NCBI GenBank assembly: GCA_964598355.1
Contig: CAZRBN010000004.1
Coordinates: 1-38,437, forward strand
Source of the DNA: DASQJJ01 sp964598355
Lineage (GTDB): Bacteria; Patescibacteriota; Microgenomatia; Levybacterales; UBA12049
Reading direction: 5' to 3'
Length of the DNA: 38,437 nucleotides
Shown: positions 24,271 to 30,935 of the stretch, piece by piece
Layout of the letters: every line of letters starts with the position of its first letter
Numbering within the stretch: position 1 is the first letter of the stretch
Translations under genes and position numbers: made by a program
Notes under the pieces: generated by a model
What the model was told of the DNA's origin: nothing
What the model saw: only the letters and a program-made list of their open reading frames with translations
Database searches by the model: none

Positions 24271-25722
24271 TTAGGAAATTCTCGGAAATAGAGGTTTTTG
24301 TGCTTTTATTTCAGGTCCTTTAAATTGTTCTTCAATTGCGTTAGCGGTAGCTGGTAAAAAAGGCTCCAAAAGTCCGCCAATTTCTTGCAATCCATCAACG
24401 GCATGAGCAAGGACTCCTTTGATCCTTCTGTCTTGATTTTTTACTAACTCCCAAGGCTTTTCTGTATCAATAAATTGATTGAGCTCTGTCACTTTTTTCC
24501 ACACAAAAGCAAGGCCGTCGTGGAATCGGAATTCATTGATTGCTTTTGTATACTCATCAATTTCCACTAAATGAGCAGATGTTCTGTCTCTTGATCCCAT
24601 CTGGATATAGTTTGCTGATTCACAAAGTTTGGCAATTCGAGAAATCAAATTTCCTAGTCCATTTGCCAAGTCAGCATTATAGACTTCTTTGAGTCGTGAT
24701 TCTGAAAAATCCCCATCTCTCGTAGGATTAATATCTCGCAAAATGTAATATCTGAATGCATCAACACCGTATGTTGCAACTATCTCAATAGGATCAATAA
24801 CATTGCCCAGCGTTTTGCTCATCTTTTGTCCATTTACCGTAAAATATCCATGAACAAAAAGAGATTTTGGTAAAGGTAATTTTGCAGAAAGCAAGAAAGC
24901 AGGCCAATAGATAGCATGGAATCTTAGGATTCCTTTTCCTATCACATGCACATCTGCAGGCCACCACTTTTTGTATTTCTCTTCGTCCCAGCCAAATCCA
25001 ACCCCACTTTGATAAATATTTAATGCGTCAAACCATACATACATTCTTTGGCTGTTGTCTCCTGGTACAGGGACGCCCCAATCCTTTGCTCGTTGATTAG
25101 ATCTGGAAATACTAATATCCTGCAAGGTGTTTTTCTTTAAAAAAGAGAGTGCTTCATTTTTTCTGGTTTGTGGAACAATAGTTACTGTATTGGACTCCAA
25201 AAGCTTGATCAACTCATCTTGATATTTTGAAAGTCTGAAAAAGTAATTTTCTTCAGAGACTTGCTCTAAAGGTTTACCAGGATGTTCGAAACACTCACCA
25301 TTCTCATTCAACTCTTCGGGTTCGTAGAATTGCTCACATCCAACACAGTAAAGGCCCGTATAGGTTTTCTTATAAATATCTCCGTTTGCATCGCAAAGTT
25401 CCCATAATTTCTGTGATGCTTCGTAATGCTGTTGACTGCTTCCTTTTTGAAAGATATCAAATTGGATATTAAGCTTTGTTGCTAATTCTGAAAAAAGAAT
25501 ACTGTTTTGGTCAACAAATTTTTGTACAGGTAATTCTGCTTTTTCTGCAGCCTGAACATTTTTTAAAGCATTCTCATCTCCACCAGAAAGAAGCGTTACT
25601 TCGTCACCTAAAATTCGATGATAGCGCGCAATCACATCTGCCTGAACAAATTCCAGCGCGTGACCTACATGAGGTTTTGCGTTAACATACGGAATTGCTG
25701 TTGTAATATAAAATTTTGCCAT
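24271..25722 (-). CDS. metG: Methionyl-tRNA synthetase
   Basis: 483 residues. The HIGH-type motif is PHVGHA (17-22) and the KMSKS-type motif is KMSKT (300-304). The zinc knuckle has C126-x2-C129 and C144 with a following His. The anticodon-binding domain (about 370-480) carries NEFRFHDGLAFVWKKVTELNQFIDTEKPWEL. The C-terminal tRNA-binding OB fold of longer MetRS is absent, giving the compact form. Translation has a real Shine-Dalgarno sequence (AGGAG, 8 bases before the ATG), supplied by a palindromic leader element. Confidence 0.97.
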   Translation of the reverse strand: MAKFYITTAIPYVNAKPHVGHALEFVQADVIARYHRILGDEVTLLSGGDENALKNVQAAEKAELPVQKFVDQNSILFSELATKLNIQFDIFQKGSSQQHYEASQKLWELCDANGDIYKKTYTGLYCVGCEQFYEPEELNENGECFEHPGKPLEQVSEENYFFRLSKYQDELIKLLESNTVTIVPQTRKNEALSFLKKNTLQDISISRSNQRAKDWGVPVPGDNSQRMYVWFDALNIYQSGVGFGWDEEKYKKWWPADVHVIGKGILRFHAIYWPAFLLSAKLPLPKSLFVHGYFTVNGQKMSKTLGNVIDPIEIVATYGVDAFRYYILRDINPTRDGDFSESRLKEVYNADLANGLGNLISRIAKLCESANYIQMGSRDRTSAHLVEIDEYTKAINEFRFHDGLAFVWKKVTELNQFIDTEKPWELVKNQDRRIKGVLAHAVDGLQEIGGLLEPFLPATANAIEEQFKGPEIKAQKPLFPRIS

Positions 25723-25726
25723 AATG

Positions 25727-25790
25727 TTAGCTCCTAGTTATCAGCTTTTTGTTCTACAAGTGAGAGCGAGAAACGAGTAACTGAAAGCTG
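25727..25790 (-). repeat. Palindromic leader element, metG copy
   Basis: On the minus strand the leader begins CAGCTTTCAGTTACTCG (25790 onwards) and ends AAGCTGATAACTAGGAGC (to 25727). Both ends are nearly identical to the leader of dnaJ (32961-33022), while the middle differs. The two ends are mutually complementary in part, so the leader folds into a long imperfect hairpin. The 3' end provides AGGAG for metG. Confidence 0.75.
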
Positions 25791-25795
25791 TAGTT

Positions 25796-25824
25796 ATTGT
25801 ACCAGAGTGGTCAAGGCTAAACAA
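25796..25824 (-). promoter_or_regulatory. Promoter of metG-tatD
   Basis: On the minus strand TTGTTT (25824-25819), a 17-base spacer and the extended -10 TGGTACAAT (25804-25796). The leader is about 70 bases. Confidence 0.7.
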
Positions 25825-25895
25825 GATAAGTATAAGTAAATTCAAAGAAGATACATCAGTGACAAGATAAAGGAAGCAACCTGTAATTCCGCCAT

Positions 25896-26316
25896 ATGTT
25901 TCGAAGGATGTTTAGAAGAAAAGCAGCTCATCAACTTTTAGATAGAGGAACAATTGTCGTTTTGGACAAAAACCTCACATGAGGCAATAAATGGATTGTC
26001 TTTGGTCAAGGTCCAACTAAGGTTAGAGATTATAGTGTTGCGTCGTATAGCCTAGATACAAGCAATAATCCACAAGTGAGCGATTGGGACTCTATCTGCA
26101 GGATGTGACCAAGTTGCTCCTGTGCCTGACATGGCACCTTTATCAGATGATGGAATACGCGCAGGGCATGAAAGGTATTATGACCTTATTCGAAGAGAAA
26201 GTGCTGCACGATTTGCAAAAAGAACTAAAAATTCTACTCCAGAAGAAAAAGCTGCAATGAACGATCTCTTCCGGTCTTATGATTTAGGACCTGTTTTTTC
26301 AGAAAAGGAACGCTAA
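25896..26316 (+). pseudogene. Decayed gene or artefact with internal stops
   Basis: An ATG at 25896 opens MFRRMFRRKAAHQLLDRGTI and, after a TGA at 25980, continues GNKWIVFGQGPTKVRDYSVA and SYSLDTSNNPQVSDW. A second TGA lies at 26106. Another frame, open after 26079, then gives IGTLSAGCDQVAPVPDMAPL and runs as MPDMAPLSDDGIRAGHERYY to the TAA at 26316, with a GTG at 26122 as the only late start besides the ATG at 26131. The order suggests one gene of about 140 codons with a stop and one frameshift. No family recognised. The last 64 codons could be a small intact gene. Confidence 0.45.
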
Positions 26317-26324
26317 AACCTTTT

Positions 26325-26678
26325 CTACTTTTTCTTATATACTGCAAATTCCAGACTTACGACAATTGCAAGAAGGAGCATGCCAAAGAGTAAGTGAGTA
26401 ATGCCAAAGTATCGCATGAGCAGATAAACAATTGCAGCTCCAGAAAAGATAAGTCCTTGCAATGAGCTTAGTGTAAAGTACGCGACAAGCAAATATATAC
26501 TTGCAAAAAGCAAAATGAAGAATGGGATAAGCAAAGAAATCCGTACGGATTGAAATGGTATCACAAAGTTAGGAGAAAAAGTAACTACCAAATATCCCAC
26601 AACTCCAAAAAAAATAATTCCAAAAAGCAGAAGAGGCCATGGGTGTTTTTTTGCTATTTTCTCAGCTTGTGTTTCCAT
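26325..26678 (-). CDS. Small polytopic membrane protein
   Basis: 117 residues with four hydrophobic segments (about 15-34, 45-68, 72-90, 94-112) and a Lys-rich tail. No family recognised. The minus-strand extended -10 TGCTATACT ends 6 bases before the ATG, so it is predicted leaderless. It is divergent from the riboflavin kinase gene; the two promoters face each other in a 35-base gap. Confidence 0.65.
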   Translation of the reverse strand: METQAEKIAKKHPWPLLLFGIIFFGVVGYLVVTFSPNFVIPFQSVRISLLIPFFILLFASIYLLVAYFTLSSLQGLIFSGAAIVYLLMRYFGITHLLFGMLLLAIVVSLEFAVYKKK

Positions 26679-26697
26679 GCTTTGAGTATAGCATTCG

Positions 26698-26706
26698 TGG
26701 TAGAAT
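26698..26706 (+). promoter_or_regulatory. Extended -10 promoter of the riboflavin kinase gene
   Basis: TGGTAGAAT (26698-26706), with 7 bases to the ATG at 26714, predicts a leaderless mRNA and rejects the upstream in-frame start. Confidence 0.65.
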
Positions 26707-26713
26707 AAGTGCT

Positions 26714-27115
26714 ATGCAAACCTTTTGGGGAAAAGTACGACAAGGAGATAAAAGAGGACGGGAATTAGGGTATCCAACGGCTAATATGTTCCTCCATAAG
26801 AACATTGAGGAAGGAGTATATGTATCGCAGGTAAAAGTTACTTCTTCTTCGAGCGGACATAGCGAGTCGAGAAGTAGTGTTGTAGTATGGCACCCTGCGC
26901 TTACATTCATTGGTCAGGCAAAAACATTTAACAAAACAGACTACAAGGCAGAAAGTTGGCTTTTGGATTTTAAAGAAAATCTCTATGGAAAAACGCTCAC
27001 CGTAAAACTCCTAAAGAAGATGCGAGGCAACAAAAAATTTGATAGTGCAGAAAGGTTAATCACCCAGATGAAACAGGATGAAAAAGAAGCAAGAGAATAC
27101 TTTACACACCGCTAA
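26714..27115 (+). CDS. Stand-alone riboflavin kinase (RFK domain)
   Basis: 133 residues: only the flavokinase half of RibF, with no FAD-synthetase (nucleotidyltransferase) domain. It would convert riboflavin and ATP to FMN. Visible RFK features: GKVRQGDKRGRELGYPTANM with the PTAN motif (residues 6-25), EGVYVSQV, ALTFIGQAKTF, and AESWLLDF with the catalytic-type Glu, then ENLYGKTLTVKLLKKMRGNKKF. A Ser-rich insert (SSSSGHSESRSS, about 46-57) lies between two core strands and is encoded by a palindromic repeat. It faces the FMN-riboswitch operon and overlaps the HD gene by 14 bases. Confidence 0.88.
   Translation: MQTFWGKVRQGDKRGRELGYPTANMFLHKNIEEGVYVSQVKVTSSSSGHSESRSSVVVWHPALTFIGQAKTFNKTDYKAESWLLDFKENLYGKTLTVKLLKKMRGNKKFDSAERLITQMKQDEKEAREYFTHR
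26840..26878 (+). repeat. Palindromic repeat inside the riboflavin kinase gene
   Basis: TTCGAGCG, 8 variable bases, GAGTCGAGAA (26849-26874) matches the reverse complement of the grpE-dnaK spacer element at 30863-30911 at both conserved blocks and in spacing. It is inserted in frame and encodes the Ser-rich SSSSGHSESRSS. Confidence 0.65.
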
Positions 27116-27995
27116 ATGGAAAAGATCTTCGTATGCTCAATGGTGCTATATACCGTAGTGCTTGATCAAGTGGTGTCTCAACCATTCCAACAATTCTTCC
27201 TGTTGTAATAAGCGATGCTTTTACATCTGTGTCTTGGTGAATTCTTTCATACTCATTATGAAGAGTAAGATACTTGGCAAATGGCATAAGTTTCTCAAAA
27301 AGTTTTTGGATACCCGGATTATAGGAAAAGTATTTGCTATCAGGCCACCATTCTTTGTTAGGGGTTCTATATCTATCTAAAGCATCTGCTACCATAAAAA
27401 GCTGTAAAAGAGAACCATACCTGTCACGGATAGGCTGTGGTACTGTTTCATAAGGTACTTCGTGATACCGACATAGTACTCGGACTGCTGTGAAATCTTG
27501 TTGACTTAGAAAAATTCCTCTATCTTCCAAAACAGTTGGGTTTTGCTTAAACCAGAGAGCAGCTCTTTTTCCATGATTAGGGTCGACTCGATCATCCTCC
27601 CGTTGGGTATCGTGGATCAATGAAGCAGCAAGAAGAATGGTTGATTGTTTAGCGGAGAGTCCTTCTGTTTGGGCGATTATATGGCTATACAGACCAACTC
27701 GGGATTCGTGAGGTAATCCATGAAGGCTATCAGCATGAGAATGCTGTCCATCTTCTGTTATAAACCATTCTCTTTTGGGAATAAATCGAGCAATATCTTG
27801 AGCATGTAATTTTTTGAATTCTGGAAGAATTGTTGTGATAGCAACAGTAGTTGGCTGTTCTGTCTGCCAAAACATATTAGCAGTTTGTTTGTCTGGTATT
27901 TGGAGTTTTCGCCGGGGGTGATCATAGTATTCATTTTCCATGACTTTGTAAAGAGGGAGTCTGTAGCCATCAAGAAAGTGTTCTGATACTAACAT
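27102..27995 (-). CDS. HD-domain protein in the FMN-riboswitch operon
   Basis: 297 residues. HD superfamily ligands appear in order: PHESRVGLYSHII (95-107, first His), SLIHDTQRED (H128-D129), NHGKRAALW (His 141), YHEVPYE, and VADALDRYRTP as the final Asp. This resembles HD-type phosphohydrolases whose substrate is unknown. The ATG follows the stop of the EamA transporter after a single base, so the two must share the riboswitch-controlled mRNA. Context therefore points to a flavin-related substrate or role, which is inference. It overlaps the convergent riboflavin kinase gene at its 3' end. Confidence 0.8.
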   Translation of the reverse strand: MLVSEHFLDGYRLPLYKVMENEYYDHPRRKLQIPDKQTANMFWQTEQPTTVAITTILPEFKKLHAQDIARFIPKREWFITEDGQHSHADSLHGLPHESRVGLYSHIIAQTEGLSAKQSTILLAASLIHDTQREDDRVDPNHGKRAALWFKQNPTVLEDRGIFLSQQDFTAVRVLCRYHEVPYETVPQPIRDRYGSLLQLFMVADALDRYRTPNKEWWPDSKYFSYNPGIQKLFEKLMPFAKYLTLHNEYERIHQDTDVKASLITTGRIVGMVETPLDQALRYIAPLSIRRSFPFSGV

Positions 27996-27996
27996 A

Positions 27997-28899
27997 TTAT
28001 TTTCTAAATTTGGTTACCTGCCAGATAGCAGTCAGTAAAAGAATAATGCCTCCAATTTGGGTGAAAGAGAGGGTTTTATGAAATCCAAAATAATCAATAG
28101 CAACAGCTGATGCTGGCCAAACTAACTCACACAGTGTTGTTACGCGAGCTGGAGTATGTTTGAGGCCAAAATAATAGAGAGAAAGTGCGACAAGTCCTGT
28201 TGAAAAGGTGATGAGCAAAAGAGTAAGCCATTGGGTTGGGCTGAGTGTAAAAAGTGCATGTGTTTGGTGTTGCCCTAGAATAAAAAGAAAAGCAAAGACA
28301 GGAGCAAAATAAAATCTTAGAGCTGTACCTGTGAGAAAATGAACTTTATTTAAAACATACTTACTGATAGCTGTTGAAGATCCCCACATAAGGCCAGCTG
28401 ATAAAGCCAAAATAGCTGCAATTATTGTTCCTGTACCTGTAGCAATATTAACGTGCAGATCCTTGAATGTAATAGCATATGCTGCTACTAATGCTACTGC
28501 ACCCCACACAAAAAATCTTTTTGTAATCTTTTCTTTGAGTAACAGTGCTGCTGTTGCTATAGCCCAAATGGGTTGGAGTTGTTGTTGGAGGAGGACTACT
28601 ACTGAATACGGAATGTAGTTAATTTTTTGGAGCGCTGCTGTATAAAAAATTGTGCCAAGTGCTCCGGAAAAAAGAGCGACGATTGCAATAGCAATCCAAT
28701 CTCTTTTTGTCATCTTTTTTATATCCTTCATCCATAAAAATCCCAAAGGTAATAGAGCAACGGCTCCTAGAAAATGCTCGTAGAAAACAACAACAGTTGG
28801 AGGAAGAGAGTACAAACTTATTCGAAGTAGTCCATCCACACTCCACAGGAGTGCTGCAGCAATGACGAAAAGTGGTCCAAATGTTTTTAATTTTTCCAT
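27997..28899 (-). CDS. EamA/DMT transporter, probable riboflavin importer
   Basis: 300 residues with ten membrane helices as two EamA repeats. The first has LLWSVDGLLRISLYSLPPTVVVFYEHFLGA, and the second LMWGSSTAISKYVLN and TPARVTTLCELVWPASAVAIDYF. DMT transporters carry many substrates, so family alone does not decide. An FMN riboswitch lies directly upstream, which makes riboflavin or a flavin the likely substrate, in line with known EamA-type riboflavin transporters (RibN, ImpX) found behind FMN riboswitches. The terminator T-run ends right at the ATG; there is no Shine-Dalgarno sequence. The HD gene follows in the same mRNA. Confidence 0.85.
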   Translation of the reverse strand: MEKLKTFGPLFVIAAALLWSVDGLLRISLYSLPPTVVVFYEHFLGAVALLPLGFLWMKDIKKMTKRDWIAIAIVALFSGALGTIFYTAALQKINYIPYSVVVLLQQQLQPIWAIATAALLLKEKITKRFFVWGAVALVAAYAITFKDLHVNIATGTGTIIAAILALSAGLMWGSSTAISKYVLNKVHFLTGTALRFYFAPVFAFLFILGQHQTHALFTLSPTQWLTLLLITFSTGLVALSLYYFGLKHTPARVTTLCELVWPASAVAIDYFGFHKTLSFTQIGGIILLLTAIWQVTKFRK

Positions 28900-28922
28900 A
28901 AAAAAAGCACCTCTTTGGGTGC
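28900..28922 (-). terminator. Riboswitch-controlled terminator at the EamA start
   Basis: On the minus strand GCACC (28922-28918), loop CAAAGA, GGTGC (28911-28907), then seven Ts (28906-28900), and the next base is the A of the ATG. It is the expression platform of the FMN riboswitch. A TATAAT box just before it (near 28929-28934) could be a second, internal promoter. Confidence 0.85.
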
Positions 28923-28995
28923 AAAAAGATTATAGTGAATGGGTTCATAGTTCATGGTAAAAACCACGAATAATAAACTCAATACTAGTTCTTTT

Positions 28996-29137
28996 TCTTT
29001 CTTATTCTATGCTATCGCATAGTCGAGCAGAGCTCGATTCCGACTGTACGGCCGCTACTGGAGTTTCACCAGTTCGTGTTCTTCTCAGAACTCGTGGAGT
29101 GTACCACCGATAAGGACTTACACCTAACCCCGAAAGA
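28996..29137 (-). ncRNA. FMN riboswitch (RFN element) aptamer
   Basis: Read on the minus strand: CTTTCGGGG (29136-29128) as the P1/J1-2 start, AGGTGTAAGTCCT for P2 (29125-29113), CGGTGGTAC...CCACGAG for P3, a TTCT-GAGA-AGAA hairpin for P4, CTGGTGAAACTCCAG for P5 (29072-29058) and GCGGCCGTACAGTC for P6 (29055-29042). These match the RFN consensus element by element. P1 closes as TCTTTC (29137-29132) with GAAAGA (29001-28996). Between P6 and the 3' strand of P1 lie two extra hairpins (CGAGC/GCTCG and CTATGC/GCATAG) not found in the consensus. High flavin would favour the terminator and shut off the EamA-HD operon. Confidence 0.93.
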
Positions 29138-29145
29138 TTACTATA

Positions 29146-29174
29146 AGAATAGAAAGATACTCTTAGCTTGTCAA
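29146..29174 (-). promoter_or_regulatory. Promoter of the FMN-riboswitch operon
   Basis: On the minus strand TTGACA (29174-29169), a 17-base spacer and TATTCT (29151-29146). The predicted RNA starts close to P1 of the aptamer. Confidence 0.6.
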
Positions 29175-29196
29175 GACTTAAAAAGTTGACAAATAT

Positions 29197-29379
29197 TTAT
29201 TTTTCTCCAAAAATTCTTCTAAGGAATGGGTAAAGAGGGAATTTATTAACTTCAAGAGTTGGATTATCAATTTCTAAACGTGGGTTCACCGCCCAGAATT
29301 GTTTATTGGTAAGAGGACTTCTTCTCTTGCTGCGTTTACTTGCTATTTTTCTTTCTCCTGCTTGTTCTGCTACTGCCAT
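29197..29379 (-). CDS. Small basic protein, unrecognised
   Basis: 60 residues. The N-terminus is strongly basic (RKIASKRSKRRSPLTNKQFW), and the C-terminus is hydrophobic-basic (FPLYPFLRRIFGEK). The cluster of Lys/Arg/Ser resembles short ribosomal proteins, but I cannot match it to bL32, bS21 or another family. Translation has a Shine-Dalgarno sequence (AAAGGTAGGTG before the ATG) and a leader of about 45 bases from the extended -10 TGCTATAAT (minus, near 29434). It is divergent from hrcA. Confidence 0.6.
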   Translation of the reverse strand: MAVAEQAGERKIASKRSKRRSPLTNKQFWAVNPRLEIDNPTLEVNKFPLYPFLRRIFGEK

Positions 29380-29498
29380 TTATTTCACCTACCTTTCAAT
29401 GTCCAATAGTTTTCTATGTAACACATATATTATAGCACTCCTGTCAAACCTGTAGTGAGGGTATTTTATCATATCAAAGGTATTTGTTAAATAAGGTC

Positions 29499-29535
29499 TT
29501 GACAACTATTAGCAGTGTTGTTATATTAGTGCTAA
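29499..29535 (+). promoter_or_regulatory. hrcA promoter with CIRCE-like operator
   Basis: TTGACA (29499-29504), a 17-base spacer and TATATT (29522-29527). The inverted repeat TTAGCAGTG (29509-29517), 9 bases, TAGTGCTAA (29527-29535) matches CIRCE (TTAGCACTC-N9-GAGTGCTAA) at 15 of 18 positions and overlaps the -10 box. HrcA binding would block RNA polymerase, so the operon is autorepressed and heat-inducible. Confidence 0.88.
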
Positions 29536-29569
29536 TGACGCACTATCCGGTGCATCATCAATTCGGAAT

Positions 29570-30301
29570 ATGAATGACTTGACACAAAGACAAATTCAAA
29601 TCCTCAAAAGTCTTATTGAAGAATATATAGAAACAGCAGAGCCTGTTGGCTCAGAAACTCTTGAAAAAAAACATAATTTATCAGCAAGTCCTGCCACTAT
29701 TAGAAATGAAATGGTTATTCTGACTGAGCTTGGTTACCTCAAAAAACCACATACATCTGCAGGTCGTATCCCAACTCCTCAAGGTATGAAATTTTATGTA
29801 AAGCAACTTATGAAAGAGAAAGAATTATCTGTTGCAGAAGAAGTCGCACTCAAAGAACGTGTATGGGATTATCGTGAACAAGAATCACGATTTTTAAAAG
29901 AAGCAGTTCGATCTCTTGCTGAAAAAACTAAGACACTGGCTGTTGCAACCACACAGACAGGTGAGGTGTATGCAGCAGGTTATGCAAATATTCTGGATAT
30001 GCCGGAATTTTACGATATAGATATTACGAAAAATCTGCTCATAGCTCTTGATGAATTTGACACATTTAAGACAATTTGTGCTCTTTCACAAGATGAAGAA
30101 GATATTCATGTATTAGTCGGAGAAGATTTAGCACCAAGATTATTGGGTCCGTACGGATTTGTTTTTACTAGGTTCCATACTCCTCTGAATGAAACAGGTG
30201 AGATTGGTGTTTTGGGTCCTACGAGACTTGCATATACGTCAGTTGTTCCAGTTGTAAGATATTTTGGCGACTTAATTGAAGAAATTGCAAAGGGATGGTA
30301 A
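29570..30301 (+). CDS. hrcA: Heat-inducible transcription repressor HrcA
   Basis: 243 residues, about 100 fewer than the typical 340. The N-terminal winged helix is complete: LTQRQIQILKSLIEEYIETAEPVGSETL, then SASPATIRNEMVILTELGYLKKPHTSAGRIPT. The later GAF-like domain is reduced, with FKTICALSQDEEDIHVLVGED and IGVLGPTRLAYTSVVPVV at the end, where family members have the conserved GP.RM.Y motif. It represses the operon through the CIRCE-like site. Shortened HrcA is usual in reduced genomes. Confidence 0.94.
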   Translation: MNDLTQRQIQILKSLIEEYIETAEPVGSETLEKKHNLSASPATIRNEMVILTELGYLKKPHTSAGRIPTPQGMKFYVKQLMKEKELSVAEEVALKERVWDYREQESRFLKEAVRSLAEKTKTLAVATTQTGEVYAAGYANILDMPEFYDIDITKNLLIALDEFDTFKTICALSQDEEDIHVLVGEDLAPRLLGPYGFVFTRFHTPLNETGEIGVLGPTRLAYTSVVPVVRYFGDLIEEIAKGW

Positions 30302-30339
30302 GTTTCGCGAAGCGAAATAATAGTTAGTAGTATGTATAT

Positions 30340-30849
30340 ATGGACGATAAAAGACGAGATAAAAATGAAGAAGAGATACTAGATGTAGATGAGGTTCCAA
30401 AGGAGACGAAAGAGTCAGAGGAGCCAAAAGAAGAAGGGGAAAAAGAAGATCTTTTACAAAAAGTACAAGAATTAGAAGATAAGTACAAAAGAGCACTTGC
30501 TGATTATCAAAATCTGCAAAGGAGAACACAGGATGAGAAACGGGAATGGGCACGGTTTTCAAATAAAGATTTGATCTTGAAATTCTTGCCGATTCTCGAT
30601 ACACTAATGCTTGCAGAGAAACATACAAAAGATCAAAATTTTGTGTTGACTGTGCAACAGTTTCTTCAAGCATTAGAGCAAGAAGGTATAAAAAGGATAA
30701 AAACAGTTGGTGAGGACTTTAATCCTCATACTATGGAATGTGTGACAACAGCGGAAGGTGAAGAGAATAAAGTTTTGGAAGAAGTACGAGCAGGATATAC
30801 ACTGTTTGATCAAGTACTCAGAAGCGCGCAAGTCGTTGTTGGCAAATAA
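30340..30849 (+). CDS. grpE: Nucleotide-exchange factor GrpE
   Basis: 169 residues. An acidic, disordered N-terminus (EEEILDVDEVPKETKESEEP) is followed by the long dimer helix (LLQKVQELEDKYKRALADYQNLQRRTQDEKREWARF) and the beta-wing ending EGEENKVLEEVRAGYTLFDQVLRSAQVVVGK. It releases ADP from DnaK. It starts 38 bases after hrcA; the gap holds a TTTCGC/GCGAAA hairpin. No Shine-Dalgarno sequence is seen; TAGTAT lies 6 bases before the ATG and could be an internal -10 box. Confidence 0.95.
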   Translation: MDDKRRDKNEEEILDVDEVPKETKESEEPKEEGEKEDLLQKVQELEDKYKRALADYQNLQRRTQDEKREWARFSNKDLILKFLPILDTLMLAEKHTKDQNFVLTVQQFLQALEQEGIKRIKTVGEDFNPHTMECVTTAEGEENKVLEEVRAGYTLFDQVLRSAQVVVGK

Positions 30850-30862
30850 ATAAGTTTTATTC

Positions 30863-30911
30863 TTCGAGTGAGTCGAATCGAGAAGTTCTCGACTCATTTC
30901 ACTCGCTCGAA
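30863..30911 (+). repeat. Palindromic element between grpE and dnaK
   Basis: TTCGAGTGAGT (30863-30873) pairs with ACTCGCTCGAA-type sequence at 30900-30911, and an inner stem TCGAG/CTCGA surrounds AAGTT. It folds as one hairpin. The same blocks in reverse occur in the riboflavin kinase gene (26849-26874). It may stabilise or process the grpE-dnaK mRNA. Confidence 0.7.
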
Positions 30912-30935
30912 CAATAAAGAAAGAAAAACAAATAT

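Noticed and set aside
25980..26108. UGA recoded as glycine in this genome
   Set aside because: Several intact genes end in TGA (for example 15034-15036 and the ATGA overlap at 19933-19936), and long genes have no internal TGA.
28985..29145. T-box leader or group II intron fragment
   Set aside because: GGTGGTAC and GGTGTAAGTCC first suggested these, but the complete order of helices matches the FMN riboswitch and neither specifier loop, domain V nor intron ORF is present.
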